Shown here piece after piece: positions 33,466-40,829 of a DNA stretch of 64,000 bases. Within the stretch, counting starts at the first letter, position 1. Every line of letters begins with the position of its first letter. The stretch lies in contig UQWL01000001.1 in NCBI GenBank assembly GCA_900544715.1, positions 124,001 through 188,000 on the forward strand, given 5' to 3'. The notes beneath the pieces are model-generated. The model worked only from the letters and a program-made list of their open reading frames with translations, searched no databases and was not told where the DNA came from. A program made the position numbers and the translations under genes. Source of the stretch: an uncultured Oscillospiraceae bacterium (GTDB lineage Bacteria; Bacillota; Clostridia; Oscillospirales; Acutalibacteraceae).

Positions 33466-35489
33466 AGCTGGCAAAAACGGCGGGCTTTTGCTTCGGCGTG
33501 AACCGGGCGGTCAGCATGGTTTACGCCATGCTGGAGGAGGGGAAAACCGTTTATACCCTCGGCCCGATCATCCACAACCCACAGGTGGTGGATGATCTGG
33601 AGAAGCGCGGTGTGGTGATCGTGGATGAAACCGGCGAGGTACCGCAGGGCGCTGTGCTCGTGGTGCGCACGCACGGCGTGCCGGCAGCCGTCATTCAGGC
33701 CATCCGGGAACGCGGGCTCGACTGCTGCGACGCCACCTGCCCGTTTGTATCCAAAATTCATCAGATCGTGGCAAAGCGGTCGGAGAGCGGCGATATCGTC
33801 TTGATCGCGGGGGATCCCGCACACCCGGAGGTGCAGGGCATCCGCGGCCATTGCCCGGGGGAATCCTATGTGTTCAATGGTGTGGAGCAGCTGGATGATT
33901 TGCTGCGAATGCACCCTGAATTTTCGAATACGCCAATTTCGGTGGTTTCCCAAACGACTTTTCACATAAAAGAGTGGGAAAACTGCGTGAAAAAGATAAA
34001 TTTAGTATGTACAAATGCCACTGTTTTTGATACAATATGTAATGCAACTCAGGAACGGCAGGAGGAAGCGATTGCACTGTCGCAGGCCTGCGGCGCGATG
34101 GTCATCATTGGGGGGCGGCAAAGCTCCAATACGGCCAAGCTCCGCGATGTGTGTGCGCGCAACTGCCCGACCTTTCTGATCGAAACGGCAAAGGAATTGG
34201 CGGGAATCGATTTTTCTGTTTATTCTTCCATTGGCGTTACTGCGGGGGCTTCCACTCCTGCTGGTATTATAAAGGAGGTACTTGAAACCATGTCCGAATT
34301 GTTGAATGAAAACCCTGAGCTTGTCGAGGAGAAAGCGGAATCGGCTGCACCGGCCGAAGAGGCTGCTGCGCAGCCCGTACAGGAGGAAGCGCCCGCTGAG
34401 AAATCTTTCGACGAGATGAGCTTTTCTGAGGCGCTTGAGGCGTCTTTGCAGAGCATGAATACAGATCAGAAGGTGAAGGGTACCGTCGTCGGCATGTCTC
34501 CCTCCGAGATTCAGGTTGATATCGGCAGGAAGCACGCGGGCTACATACCGCTTGATGAATTCAGTGCTGATCCCACGGTCAATCCGCTGGAAGCGGTCAA
34601 GGTGGGCGACGTGCTTGATCTGATTATCATGAAAACCAACGACGCCGAGGGCACGGTCATGCTCTCCAAAAAGCGCTTTGACGCGATCAAAGCTTGGGAT
34701 GACGTTGTGAAGGCCAGCGAAGACGAATCCATTTTGGAAGGTGTCGTCACAGACATCATCAAGGGCGGCGTGCTCGCGTCCACCAACGGCGTGCGCGTGT
34801 TTATCCCGGCTTCCCTGGCCACTGCCTCCCGCGGCGAGCCGCTGGATGGCCTGCTGCATCAGCATGTTCAGTTCCGCATCATTGAGGTCAATAAGCCCCG
34901 CCGCCGTGCGGTGGGTTCGATCCGCGTGGTGCTCAAGGAAGCACGCAAGGCTGCGGAGGATGCCTTCTGGGCGCAGGCAGAAGTAGGTCAGGTTTACACC
35001 GGCACGGTGCGCACGATCGTTTCCTACGGCGCTTTTGTCGATATCGGCGGTGTGGACGGCATGGTTCATATCTCCGAGCTTTCCTGGAACCGCATTAAGC
35101 ACCCCTCTGAGGTTGTTTCGGTAGGCGATCAGATCGAAGTCTATATCAAGGCGCTCGATCCGGAGAAACGCAAGATTTCACTCGGCTATAAGAAGGTGGA
35201 GGACAACCCCTGGGAGATCCTGCGCCGCGATTATCCGGTTGGCAGCGAGGTGACGGCGAAGGTTGTCGGCATGACGGCGTTTGGCGCGTTCGCGCAGATC
35301 ATTCCGGGCATTGATGGCCTGATCCACATTTCTCAAATTGCCGATCACAGGATTGAAAAGCCGCAGGATGTGCTTTCGATAGGCGAAGAAGTGCGCGTGA
35401 AGATCACGGATATCGATTTTGATAAGAAGCGCGTCAGCCTTTCGATCCGTGCGCTTCTGGACGATAACCAGGCGGACGACGAGGACTGA
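33453..35489 (+). CDS. ispH-rpsA: IspH (HMBPP reductase) fused to ribosomal protein S1
   Basis: A 678-residue two-part protein. Residues 1-280 are the iron-sulfur enzyme that ends the MEP isoprenoid pathway. Cluster cysteines lie in TAGFCFGVNRA, CDATCPFVSKI and FDTICNATQERQ, with RTHGVP and QTTFHIKEWE also seen. After an acidic linker, residues about 340-678 carry four S1 RNA-binding repeats (GTVVGMSPSEIQVDIGRKHA, YTGTVRTIVSYGAFVDIGGV, GYKKVEDNPWE, KVVGMTAFGAFAQIIPGIDG). This fusion is known from Clostridia. The start is GTG 33453. A consensus internal ribosome site at 34271-34279 precedes in-frame ATG 34290, so a free S1 protein (399 aa) may also be made. Confidence 0.95.
   Translation: MQEIKLAKTAGFCFGVNRAVSMVYAMLEEGKTVYTLGPIIHNPQVVDDLEKRGVVIVDETGEVPQGAVLVVRTHGVPAAVIQAIRERGLDCCDATCPFVSKIHQIVAKRSESGDIVLIAGDPAHPEVQGIRGHCPGESYVFNGVEQLDDLLRMHPEFSNTPISVVSQTTFHIKEWENCVKKINLVCTNATVFDTICNATQERQEEAIALSQACGAMVIIGGRQSSNTAKLRDVCARNCPTFLIETAKELAGIDFSVYSSIGVTAGASTPAGIIKEVLETMSELLNENPELVEEKAESAAPAEEAAAQPVQEEAPAEKSFDEMSFSEALEASLQSMNTDQKVKGTVVGMSPSEIQVDIGRKHAGYIPLDEFSADPTVNPLEAVKVGDVLDLIIMKTNDAEGTVMLSKKRFDAIKAWDDVVKASEDESILEGVVTDIIKGGVLASTNGVRVFIPASLATASRGEPLDGLLHQHVQFRIIEVNKPRRRAVGSIRVVLKEARKAAEDAFWAQAEVGQVYTGTVRTIVSYGAFVDIGGVDGMVHISELSWNRIKHPSEVVSVGDQIEVYIKALDPEKRKISLGYKKVEDNPWEILRRDYPVGSEVTAKVVGMTAFGAFAQIIPGIDGLIHISQIADHRIEKPQDVLSIGEEVRVKITDIDFDKKRVSLSIRALLDDNQADDED
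34271..34292 (+). promoter_or_regulatory. Internal ribosome-binding site and start inside ispH-rpsA
   Basis: AAAGGAGGT (34271-34279), 10 nt, ATG 34290 in the same frame as the fusion (codon 280), exactly at the IspH-S1 junction (MSELLNENPELVEEK). Confidence 0.65.
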
Positions 35490-35530
35490 GATCGTTCTGC
35501 CCCATTTAAGTAGTTTTGTCCTGATGAGCC

Positions 35531-35568
35531 AGAGCGCTTCCGGCCTTGCGCCGGAGGCGCTCTTTTTA
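35531..35568 (+). terminator. Terminator after ispH-rpsA
   Basis: AGAGCGC-T-TCCGGC pairs with GCCGGA-G-GCGCTCT (35531-35563) and is followed by TTTTT. Confidence 0.9.
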
Positions 35569-35625
35569 TGCAGCTTGGAATTTGGGCTCCTTTTGCCCGC
35601 TATCTTTTTTGGAAAGAGGATTTTT

Positions 35626-36375
35626 GTGGAGGATACGCAACGTATACAAAACCATTTTTCGAAAGGCCTGCGCGACGGGGTGCCGATTGGCCTGGGCTAC
35701 CTCTCCGTTTCGGTCACATTCGGCGTGATGGCGGTGGCGGCGGGCCTACCGGTTTGGGCCGCAGTGCTGATTTCGATGACCAACCTCACCTCCGCCGGGC
35801 AATTCGCCGGGCTTTCGCTGATTACAGGCGGCGCGCCGCTGTTTGAGATGGCGCTGACCCAGTTTGTGGTCAACATCCGTTATTCGCTGATGTCGCTGTC
35901 GCTCTCGCAAAAGCTTAGCGGCGGCATTCGGACGATCGACCGGATTTTTCTCTCCTTTTTCAATACGGATGAAATTTTTGCCGTGGCCAGCATGCAGGAG
36001 GGCGCGCTCGGGCGGCGCTATCTCTGGGGTCTTGCGCTCATTCCCTACCTTGGCTGGTCGGGCGGGACGCTCATCGGAGCGGCGGCAGCCTCGCTGCTGC
36101 CGGATCGGGTAGCCTCAGCCTTCGGCATTGCAATCTATGGGATGTTTCTCGCCATCATCGTGCCGCCCGCAAAGCATAACCGGGCGGTGCTCGGTGTAGT
36201 GGCCTTGTCGGTTACGATGAGCAGTCTCTTCCAGTGGCTGCCCGCGCTCAAGGGCGTTTCCTCGGGCTTTGTCATCATCATCTGCGCGGTGGCAGCGTCT
36301 GCTCTGGGCGCGCTGCTGCACCCCGTAGGGCAGGAAGAGGAGGCAGCCGGGGCTGGAGAGGAGTGTGCGTCATGA
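35626..36375 (+). CDS. azlC: AzlC-family branched-chain amino acid exporter, large subunit
   Basis: A 249-residue membrane protein with seven or eight spans. Family features are GLRDGVPIGLGYLSVSVTFG, MTNLTSAGQFAGLSLITGGA and VVNIRYSLMSLSLSQKL. LSFFNTDEIFAVASMQEGAL is the conserved acidic loop. With AzlD it should export valine, leucine or analogues. No suitable ATG exists; GTG 35626 has AGAGGA 5 nt upstream. Its TGA overlaps the azlD ATG. Confidence 0.92.
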   Translation: MEDTQRIQNHFSKGLRDGVPIGLGYLSVSVTFGVMAVAAGLPVWAAVLISMTNLTSAGQFAGLSLITGGAPLFEMALTQFVVNIRYSLMSLSLSQKLSGGIRTIDRIFLSFFNTDEIFAVASMQEGALGRRYLWGLALIPYLGWSGGTLIGAAAASLLPDRVASAFGIAIYGMFLAIIVPPAKHNRAVLGVVALSVTMSSLFQWLPALKGVSSGFVIIICAVAASALGALLHPVGQEEEAAGAGEECAS

Positions 36376-36680
36376 AAACGGGGATGCTGCTTGCCTATAT
36401 CGCCGTGATGGCCGGGGTGACGTATCTCATCCGGATGCTGCCCCTGACGGCGTTTCAAAAGAAGATTAAAAATCGTTTTATCCGCTCCTTTCTCTATTAC
36501 ATTCCCTATGCGGTGCTTGGGGCGATGACCTTCCCCGCGATTTTGTATTCGACGGGGAGTGTGTATTCCGCGCTGGCGGGCCTCGCGGTGGCACTCATCC
36601 TCGCGTTTTTAGAGAAGAGCCTGCTCACGGTGGCGCTGTGCTCCTGCGCGGCAGTATTTCTCGCGGAGCTGCTTGTTTAG
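36372..36680 (+). CDS. azlD: AzlD-family branched-chain amino acid transport protein
   Basis: A 102-residue partner of AzlC with three or four spans: LLAYIAVMAGVTYLIRMLPL, FLYYIPYAVLGAMTFPAIL, ALAGLAVALILAF and VALCSCAAVFLAELL. TYLIRMLP and YIPYAVLGAMTFP are the family core. The start overlaps the azlC stop (ATGA), a classic coupled pair. Confidence 0.92.
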   Translation: MKTGMLLAYIAVMAGVTYLIRMLPLTAFQKKIKNRFIRSFLYYIPYAVLGAMTFPAILYSTGSVYSALAGLAVALILAFLEKSLLTVALCSCAAVFLAELLV

Positions 36681-36806
36681 CGCTGTGTGATGCGGCACAA
36701 AAGGGCCGGAAAACGGGCGCGAAAAACCGCAATATTTGATGAATAATGATTCCTTTTTTTGTACTGATATGGTATGATAAAAACAATTGAGTAAGGAGGG
36801 GTCTGG

Positions 36807-38531
36807 ATGCTGGAAATCAAGGGCAACCAATTTTATTTAGATGGTGAGAAATTCCACATCTATGCCGGTGCGATCCATTACTTTCGCACCGTGCCGGAGT
36901 ATTGGGAGGATCGCCTGCGCAAATTAAAGCTCGCAGGGTTCAACACGGTGGAAACCTATGTCTGCTGGAACCTGCACGAGCCGAAGAAGGGCGTCTTTGA
37001 TTTTGAGGGTATGCTGGATATCGTCCGCTTCCTGAAAACGGCGCAGGAGCTTGGGCTTTATGCCATCGTGAGGCCCGGCCCGTATATTTGTGCGGAATGG
37101 GATTTCGGTGGCTTGCCCGCGTGGCTGCTGGCGGATGAAAATATGCGCGTGCGCTGCTGCTATGAGCCATATCTCAAGCATGTTTCTGATTTTTACCATG
37201 AGCTGTTCCGCCGAATCCAGCCGATGCTTCTCTCCAATGGCGGCAACATTCTCGCCGTGCAGGTGGAAAATGAATATGGCAGCTATGGCAACGATAAAAA
37301 CTACCTCGCCTTTATCGAGCAGCTCATCCGCGAATGCGGCGTAGACGCGCTGCTGTTTACCTCAGACGGCGCAAATGATTCCATGCTCACCGGCGGAACC
37401 CTTCCCTATGTGTTTAAGGTTGTCAATTTCGGCTCCAACGTGAAGGGTAATTTCAAGGCGGTGGATCGCCGCCAGCCCGGCGCGCCGCTGATGTGCGGCG
37501 AGTTTTGGAACGGCTGGTTCGACCATTGGGGCGAGCGGCATCACAGCCGCAGGCCCCGCGGCGTGGTCAGCGAGCTGAAAACCATGCTCCAGATGGGCGG
37601 GAATTTCAGCTTTTATATGTTCCACGGTGGCACCAACTTCGGCTTTACCGCCGGCGCGAACCACGGCGGGAAATACCAGCCCACGGTTACGAGCTATGAC
37701 GATGACGCCCTGCTCAACGAATGGGGCGGATACACGAAAAAATACCATGCGGTGCGCGAAGCGCTGCTCGATTTTCAGGGCATCCCGGCGGAGCCGCTGC
37801 CCGCGCCGCCTGCGCTGCAAAATATCGGCCCGGTCGCGTTGACCCAGCAGTATTCCTTTTTACATAACGCGACGAAGATCGGCAAGCGCCACCGCAGCGT
37901 GATGACACGCAGCATGGAGTATTACGGCCAGAATTTCGGCTTCATCCTCTACCATCACGATCTCAAGGGCCCGTATGAGGCCTCCAAGCTCTTTATCGAC
38001 GGGCTGGCGGACCGCGCCTATGTTTATGTCAACGGCCAGCTGCGCGGCATGGTTTACCGCAACGATAAGAAAAAGTTTGTCTCCATTGAAGCGCTGCCGG
38101 ATGGCGGCAGCCTCGATATTCTCGTGGAGGCGATGGGTCGTGTCAATTACGGCCCGGAGCTCCATGACCGCAAGGGCGTCCAGCAGATCCGCCTGAATAA
38201 CCAGGTGCTCTTCAACTGGGATGTTTACACCCTGCCGCTGGATAACATTGACGCGCTCGACTACAGCGGGAGCGAGGATTTCCCTGCCTTCCTGAAAGGC
38301 CGCTTTACCACCAATTCGCAGGCGGATTGCTTTGTGCATCTCAAGGGCTTCACAAAAGGCTATGTGTTTATCAACGGCTTCAATCTTGGCCGCTATTGGA
38401 AGATCGGGCCGCAGAAATCGCTCTATGTGCCGGGCACGATTTTAAAGCAGGAGAATGAGATCATCGTCCTGGAGCTGGAAGGCTGCCGGGCGAACGAGGT
38501 GGAGATCACGGATTACCACGATATCGGCTGA
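36807..38531 (+). CDS. Glycoside hydrolase family 35 beta-galactosidase
   Basis: A 574-residue intracellular beta-galactosidase without a signal peptide. The TIM barrel opens with IYAGAIHYFRTVPEYWEDRL and NTVETYVCWNLHEPKKG. VQVENEYGSYG holds the acid/base Glu156. LMCGEFWNGWFDHWGE holds the likely nucleophile Glu232. Two C-terminal jelly-roll domains include YVNGQLRGMVYR and FTKGYVFINGFNLGRYWKIG. Substrates are probably beta-1,3 or beta-1,4 galactosides. TAAGGAGGGG precedes the ATG. The gene is monocistronic. Confidence 0.95.
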   Translation: MLEIKGNQFYLDGEKFHIYAGAIHYFRTVPEYWEDRLRKLKLAGFNTVETYVCWNLHEPKKGVFDFEGMLDIVRFLKTAQELGLYAIVRPGPYICAEWDFGGLPAWLLADENMRVRCCYEPYLKHVSDFYHELFRRIQPMLLSNGGNILAVQVENEYGSYGNDKNYLAFIEQLIRECGVDALLFTSDGANDSMLTGGTLPYVFKVVNFGSNVKGNFKAVDRRQPGAPLMCGEFWNGWFDHWGERHHSRRPRGVVSELKTMLQMGGNFSFYMFHGGTNFGFTAGANHGGKYQPTVTSYDDDALLNEWGGYTKKYHAVREALLDFQGIPAEPLPAPPALQNIGPVALTQQYSFLHNATKIGKRHRSVMTRSMEYYGQNFGFILYHHDLKGPYEASKLFIDGLADRAYVYVNGQLRGMVYRNDKKKFVSIEALPDGGSLDILVEAMGRVNYGPELHDRKGVQQIRLNNQVLFNWDVYTLPLDNIDALDYSGSEDFPAFLKGRFTTNSQADCFVHLKGFTKGYVFINGFNLGRYWKIGPQKSLYVPGTILKQENEIIVLELEGCRANEVEITDYHDIG

Positions 38532-38647
38532 CGCCCTGCGGTTGTTTTATGGACGGAAAGTGGGGGTATGCGCTGTTTTTGCTGATCAGAAGGCTTTGCC
38601 TGCATTGGTTGAGAAATGCCGCGTGAGGGCGGTGGAATAAAGTGAAG

Positions 38648-38681
38648 GCCCGCTGCAAGATGTTTTGCAACGGGCTTTTTG
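38648..38681 (+). terminator. Terminator after GH35 gene
   Basis: GCCCGCTGCAA (38648-38658) pairs with TTGCAACGGGC (38665-38675) with one mismatch, then TTTTT. Confidence 0.8.
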
Positions 38682-38746
38682 TTTGTCAGAAGCATAACGG
38701 TTTGATTCACTCAATCAGATAATCGGAGCGCGATCAGGCCACAGGT

Positions 38747-38914
38747 TTATCCTTCTTGGCTGACGGAATGGAAAATCGCGTATTCACAGCACTGCACGAC
38801 GATCTGATAGAAGGAGACATCCTTCTGCACCGCGAGCAATTCCATTTTTTCGAGGAGCGTGTCCGGCAGGCGGATGGTCTTATTGCTGACTTCTTTTTTC
38901 ACAGGATGGAACAT
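38747..38914 (-). CDS. 55-residue ribbon-helix-helix-like protein
   Basis: Encodes MFHPVKKEVSNKTIRLPDTL followed by LEKMELLAVQKDVSFYQIVV and a short tail. The TIRLPDTLLEKM strand-helix and the following helix resemble CopG/Arc-type DNA-binding or antitoxin proteins. Its ATG (38914) overlaps the end of the DUF6809 gene by 16 nt, and AGGAAGG lies 9 nt upstream, so the two are coupled. It is short enough to be missed by usual length cut-offs. Confidence 0.7.
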   Translation of the reverse strand: MFHPVKKEVSNKTIRLPDTLLEKMELLAVQKDVSFYQIVVQCCEYAIFHSVSQEG

Positions 38915-39219
38915 GATGAGTGCCTTCCTTTAGGCGGTGAAAGAGCGATGAACTCGTCCTGGAGAATCTCTAGCATCATTTGCGCGCCGAGGCGGAAGCC
39001 GTCGGAGAAATATTCGCAGCAGGAGCATTCACAAAGCTCCTGATTTGCGTCCGCAAACGCTTCAAAAAGCTCCTTTTCCGTTCCACTGAGTGTTTGCTCC
39101 AATTGGATGGCGGCGTCATTGAACGCGGCGTGGGCTTTTTCGGCGGGGGAGCCGGGGATGAGTGGTTTTTCACTTGGGCAGAGGTTGCCATAATAGAGGT
39201 TGTCGAGAATGCTTTGCAT
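38899..39219 (-). CDS. DUF6809 family protein
   Basis: A 106-residue helical protein of unknown function. The N-terminus ILDNLYYGNLCPSEKP and the C-terminal block YFSDGFRLGAQMMLEILQDE match the DUF6809 pattern common in clostridial accessory regions. A central CECSCCEYF adds four cysteines. GAAAGGAGA 8 nt before the ATG lies at the edge of the 98-bp repeat. The last residues (SPPKGRHSSCSIL) overlap the downstream 55-aa gene. The pairing with a ribbon-helix-helix-like protein suggests a small regulatory or toxin-antitoxin-like module, which is not proven. Confidence 0.75.
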   Translation of the reverse strand: MQSILDNLYYGNLCPSEKPLIPGSPAEKAHAAFNDAAIQLEQTLSGTEKELFEAFADANQELCECSCCEYFSDGFRLGAQMMLEILQDEFIALSPPKGRHSSCSIL

Positions 39220-39227
39220 GATAAAAA

Positions 39228-39325
39228 TCTCCTTTCAATGTCCGCAATGCTTGAAAGGATTCGCAGCATATGGTATCATATTTATGCTGCAATTTGCCTT
39301 TTGGCATTGGCGGTACTGGAAGTGG
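39228..39325. repeat. 98-bp direct repeat, copy 1
   Basis: Identical over 98 bp to 39627-39724. It contains three palindromes: CCTTTCAA-N12-TTGAAAGG (39231-39258), GCAGCATA-N12-TATGCTGC (39263-39290) and TGCC-TTTT-GGCA (39295-39306). On the minus strand its end supplies the DUF6809 ribosome site. Confidence 0.95.
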
Positions 39326-39357
39326 CTTTGTCTTTGCGAGAGGGGAGCCGCTTCCTT

Positions 39358-39537
39358 TCATTTTTTGAGGCTATCTTTCACCAGATAGATCCCCTTACGA
39401 ACAACTTCTGAACGAGTAGATTGCAATTGCTCTACACATTCATCCAACACATCTTTGGTCTTTTCGTCTACTCTCAGATAAATGCGTTCAGATAGGGGAT
39501 TTTCTGATGGGGGACGGCCCATTTTTTTACCCGACAT
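39358..39537 (-). CDS. Ribbon-helix-helix regulator 1 (59 aa)
   Basis: A 59-residue Arc/CopG-like protein: MSGKKMGRPPSENPLSERIY, then LRVDEKTKDVLDECVEQLQS and RSEVVRKGIYLVKDSLKK. The RIYLRVDE strand and two helices fit the fold. GAGGTGA lies 4 nt before ATG 39537. A consensus promoter with an inverted operator (GTCGGCT/AGCCGAC) lies directly upstream, indicating autorepression. It is a diverged paralogue (roughly 40 percent identical) of the gene at 39757-39936 and is followed by the first copy of the 98-bp repeat. Confidence 0.82.
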   Translation of the reverse strand: MSGKKMGRPPSENPLSERIYLRVDEKTKDVLDECVEQLQSTRSEVVRKGIYLVKDSLKK

Positions 39538-39556
39538 TGAGTCACCTCGCTTTTTT

Positions 39557-39599
39557 GTCGGCTCAATAGTATTATATATATTAGCCGACAAGAAGTCAA
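39557..39599 (-). promoter_or_regulatory. Promoter and operator of RHH regulator 1
   Basis: On the minus strand TTGACT (39599-39594), 17 nt, TATAAT (39576-39571). Arms GTCGGCT (39557-39563) and AGCCGAC (39583-39589) straddle the -10, 26 bp start to start. Confidence 0.75.
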
Positions 39600-39626
39600 G
39601 CAATTGGTAAATATTTCTGCGACGAT

Positions 39627-39724
39627 TCTCCTTTCAATGTCCGCAATGCTTGAAAGGATTCGCAGCATATGGTATCATATTTATGCTGCAATTTGCCTTT
39701 TGGCATTGGCGGTACTGGAAGTGG
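39627..39724. repeat. 98-bp direct repeat, copy 2
   Basis: Perfect copy of 39228-39325, placed between the two ribbon-helix-helix genes. A further shared block (CCGCTTCCTTTCATTTTTTG, 39347-39366 and 39746-39765) lies beyond a variable 21-nt segment and reaches the 3' ends of both regulator genes. Confidence 0.95.
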
Positions 39725-39756
39725 TGAATTGTTTCGAGGCATGACACCGCTTCCTT

Positions 39757-39936
39757 TCATTTTTTGAGGTCGTCCTTTAACTTTTTAATCCCACGGCGAA
39801 TCGCTTCCATTTTAGAAACCTTTTCTTGTTTACAGTAGGCTTCTAATATCCTTGTGGCTTCTTCATCCAGCCGGGCATGGACAGGATTTCCTTTTGGATT
39901 GTCAGTAGGACGCCCCATTTTCTTTTTTTCGGGCAA
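39757..39936 (-). CDS. Ribbon-helix-helix regulator 2 (59 aa, TTG start)
   Basis: A 59-residue paralogue of the neighbouring regulator: PEKKKMGRPTDNPKGNPVH, then ARLDEEATRILEAYCKQEK and SKMEAIRRGIKKLKDDLKK. The start is TTG 39936 (39936-39934), because GAGGTGA precedes it by 5 nt, as in regulator 1, and KKMGRP then aligns. Starting at the nearby ATG in another frame gives an early stop. Its promoter has paired GCCCAAAA sites. It is short and non-ATG-initiated, so easily overlooked. Confidence 0.78.
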   Translation of the reverse strand: MPEKKKMGRPTDNPKGNPVHARLDEEATRILEAYCKQEKVSKMEAIRRGIKKLKDDLKK

Positions 39937-39957
39937 TCATTTCACCTCACTTGTGGA

Positions 39958-39996
39958 GCCCAAAATTATATTACCATTTTGATGCCCAAAAGTCAA
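39958..39996 (-). promoter_or_regulatory. Promoter and operator of RHH regulator 2
   Basis: On the minus strand TTGACT (39996-39991), 17 nt, TAATAT (39973-39968). GCCCAAAA is repeated directly at 39958-39965 and 39984-39991, 26 bp apart, the same spacing as the inverted pair of regulator 1. Confidence 0.7.
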
Positions 39997-40020
39997 GCAT
40001 TTTTTTAAGGTTTATGTTGC

Positions 40021-40379
40021 TTGAGCGGTGCGGCCGGAAGGTATGATATTGCATGAAGCTGCGTGCCCGGTTTCGCTGTACGCGACTGCATTTTCTTTGC
40101 TCGACACAAAGAAAACGAAGCAAAAGAAATGCGCGGGGGCTGCGCCCCTCGACCCCCAGCGGAACAAAGTTCCGCTTGCACGGCCCTGCGGCAGCCTTAT
40201 ATTTGTAAGCCACGTTGGAACCCGTTCGGCGAGCCTTCCCAAACTCAACGCCTCACGGCGTTTCAAACACATGGAAAGGCTCGTTTTTTGGTGCTGCGCA
40301 TGCTACGCTATGCGTAGCACCAAAAAATTCCTTCATGAGCCACGCCGTCAGATACTGCGAATGCTGCCTTGGCCTACAG
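40021..40379 (+). repeat. Inverted repeat, left arm (about 360 bp)
   Basis: Begins TTGAGCGGTGCGGCCGGAAG and is the imperfect reverse complement of 40830-41185. It contains a chain of hairpins: TTTTCTTTG/CAAAGAAAA, GGGGC/GCCCC, AGCGGAAC-AAA-GTTCCGCT, a 54-nt stem-loop at 40230-40283, and GGTGCT-GCGCAT with ATGCG-TAGCACC. Frames through it are not gene-like. Confidence 0.9.
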
Positions 40380-40482
40380 GAAGCTGTTTGAGGCGCCGTT
40401 GATTTTCTGTATAATCTTGCTTTGTGAAACCTCATATTTGCGATTTGATAACTGTTGAGCAGTTTTATTTATTGACTATATA

Positions 40483-40525
40483 TTACAACGTTTTGTTGTA
40501 AATGTCAATACAACAGATTGTTGTA
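40483..40525 (+). promoter_or_regulatory. Twin palindromic operators of the XRE gene
   Basis: TTACAAC-GTTTT-GTTGTAA (40483-40501) and TACAAC-AGATT-GTTGTA (40509-40525), centres 25 bp apart, just upstream of the regulator. TTGACT at 40472-40477 may be the -35. Confidence 0.75.
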
Positions 40526-40553
40526 ATATATAATTCAAGATGAGGTGAAAAGG

Positions 40554-40757
40554 ATGTTTTATAAAAGAATTGGATTTTTAAGAGAAGAATCTAATTTAAC
40601 GCAGCAGCAAGTTGCGCAATTGTTGAATTGTTCTCAGCAGGCATACAGCAACTATGAGTTGGGGCGTAGAGACGTGCCAACAGATATCTTGATTGCATTG
40701 GCAAAAATTTATGAAACCTCTGTTGACTATATTCTCGGCGTTTCTGATGAGCGATAA
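40554..40757 (+). CDS. XRE-family regulator inside the inverted repeats
   Basis: A 67-residue Cro/CI-type DNA-binding protein: RIGFLREESNLTQQQVAQLL, NCSQQAYSNYELGRRDVPTD and ALAKIYETSVDYILGVSDE. GAGGTGA precedes ATG 40554. Two palindromic ACAAC-N5-GTTGT sites upstream suggest autoregulation. It is AT-rich compared with the core genome and is the only gene between the two 360-bp arms, so it may be cargo or controller of that element. It closely resembles the XRE gene at 56279-56494. Confidence 0.9.
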   Translation: MFYKRIGFLREESNLTQQQVAQLLNCSQQAYSNYELGRRDVPTDILIALAKIYETSVDYILGVSDER

Positions 40758-40829
40758 ATTATTTTGTAAACTAAAATAGTCTCTCATCTTTCGCAGCGCA
40801 ATATCTTCATGTATTTCTGGAAGCTGTCT

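Noticed and set aside
39228..39724. CRISPR array
   Set aside because: Only two copies, 98 bp long, separated by a gene; no cas genes and no short regularly spaced repeats anywhere in the window.
40028..40402. Open frame of 124 codons in the left inverted repeat, and similar frames in the right arm
   Set aside because: They run through conserved hairpins, occur in several frames and both strands, and lack ribosome sites; the DNA is better explained as structured repeat.
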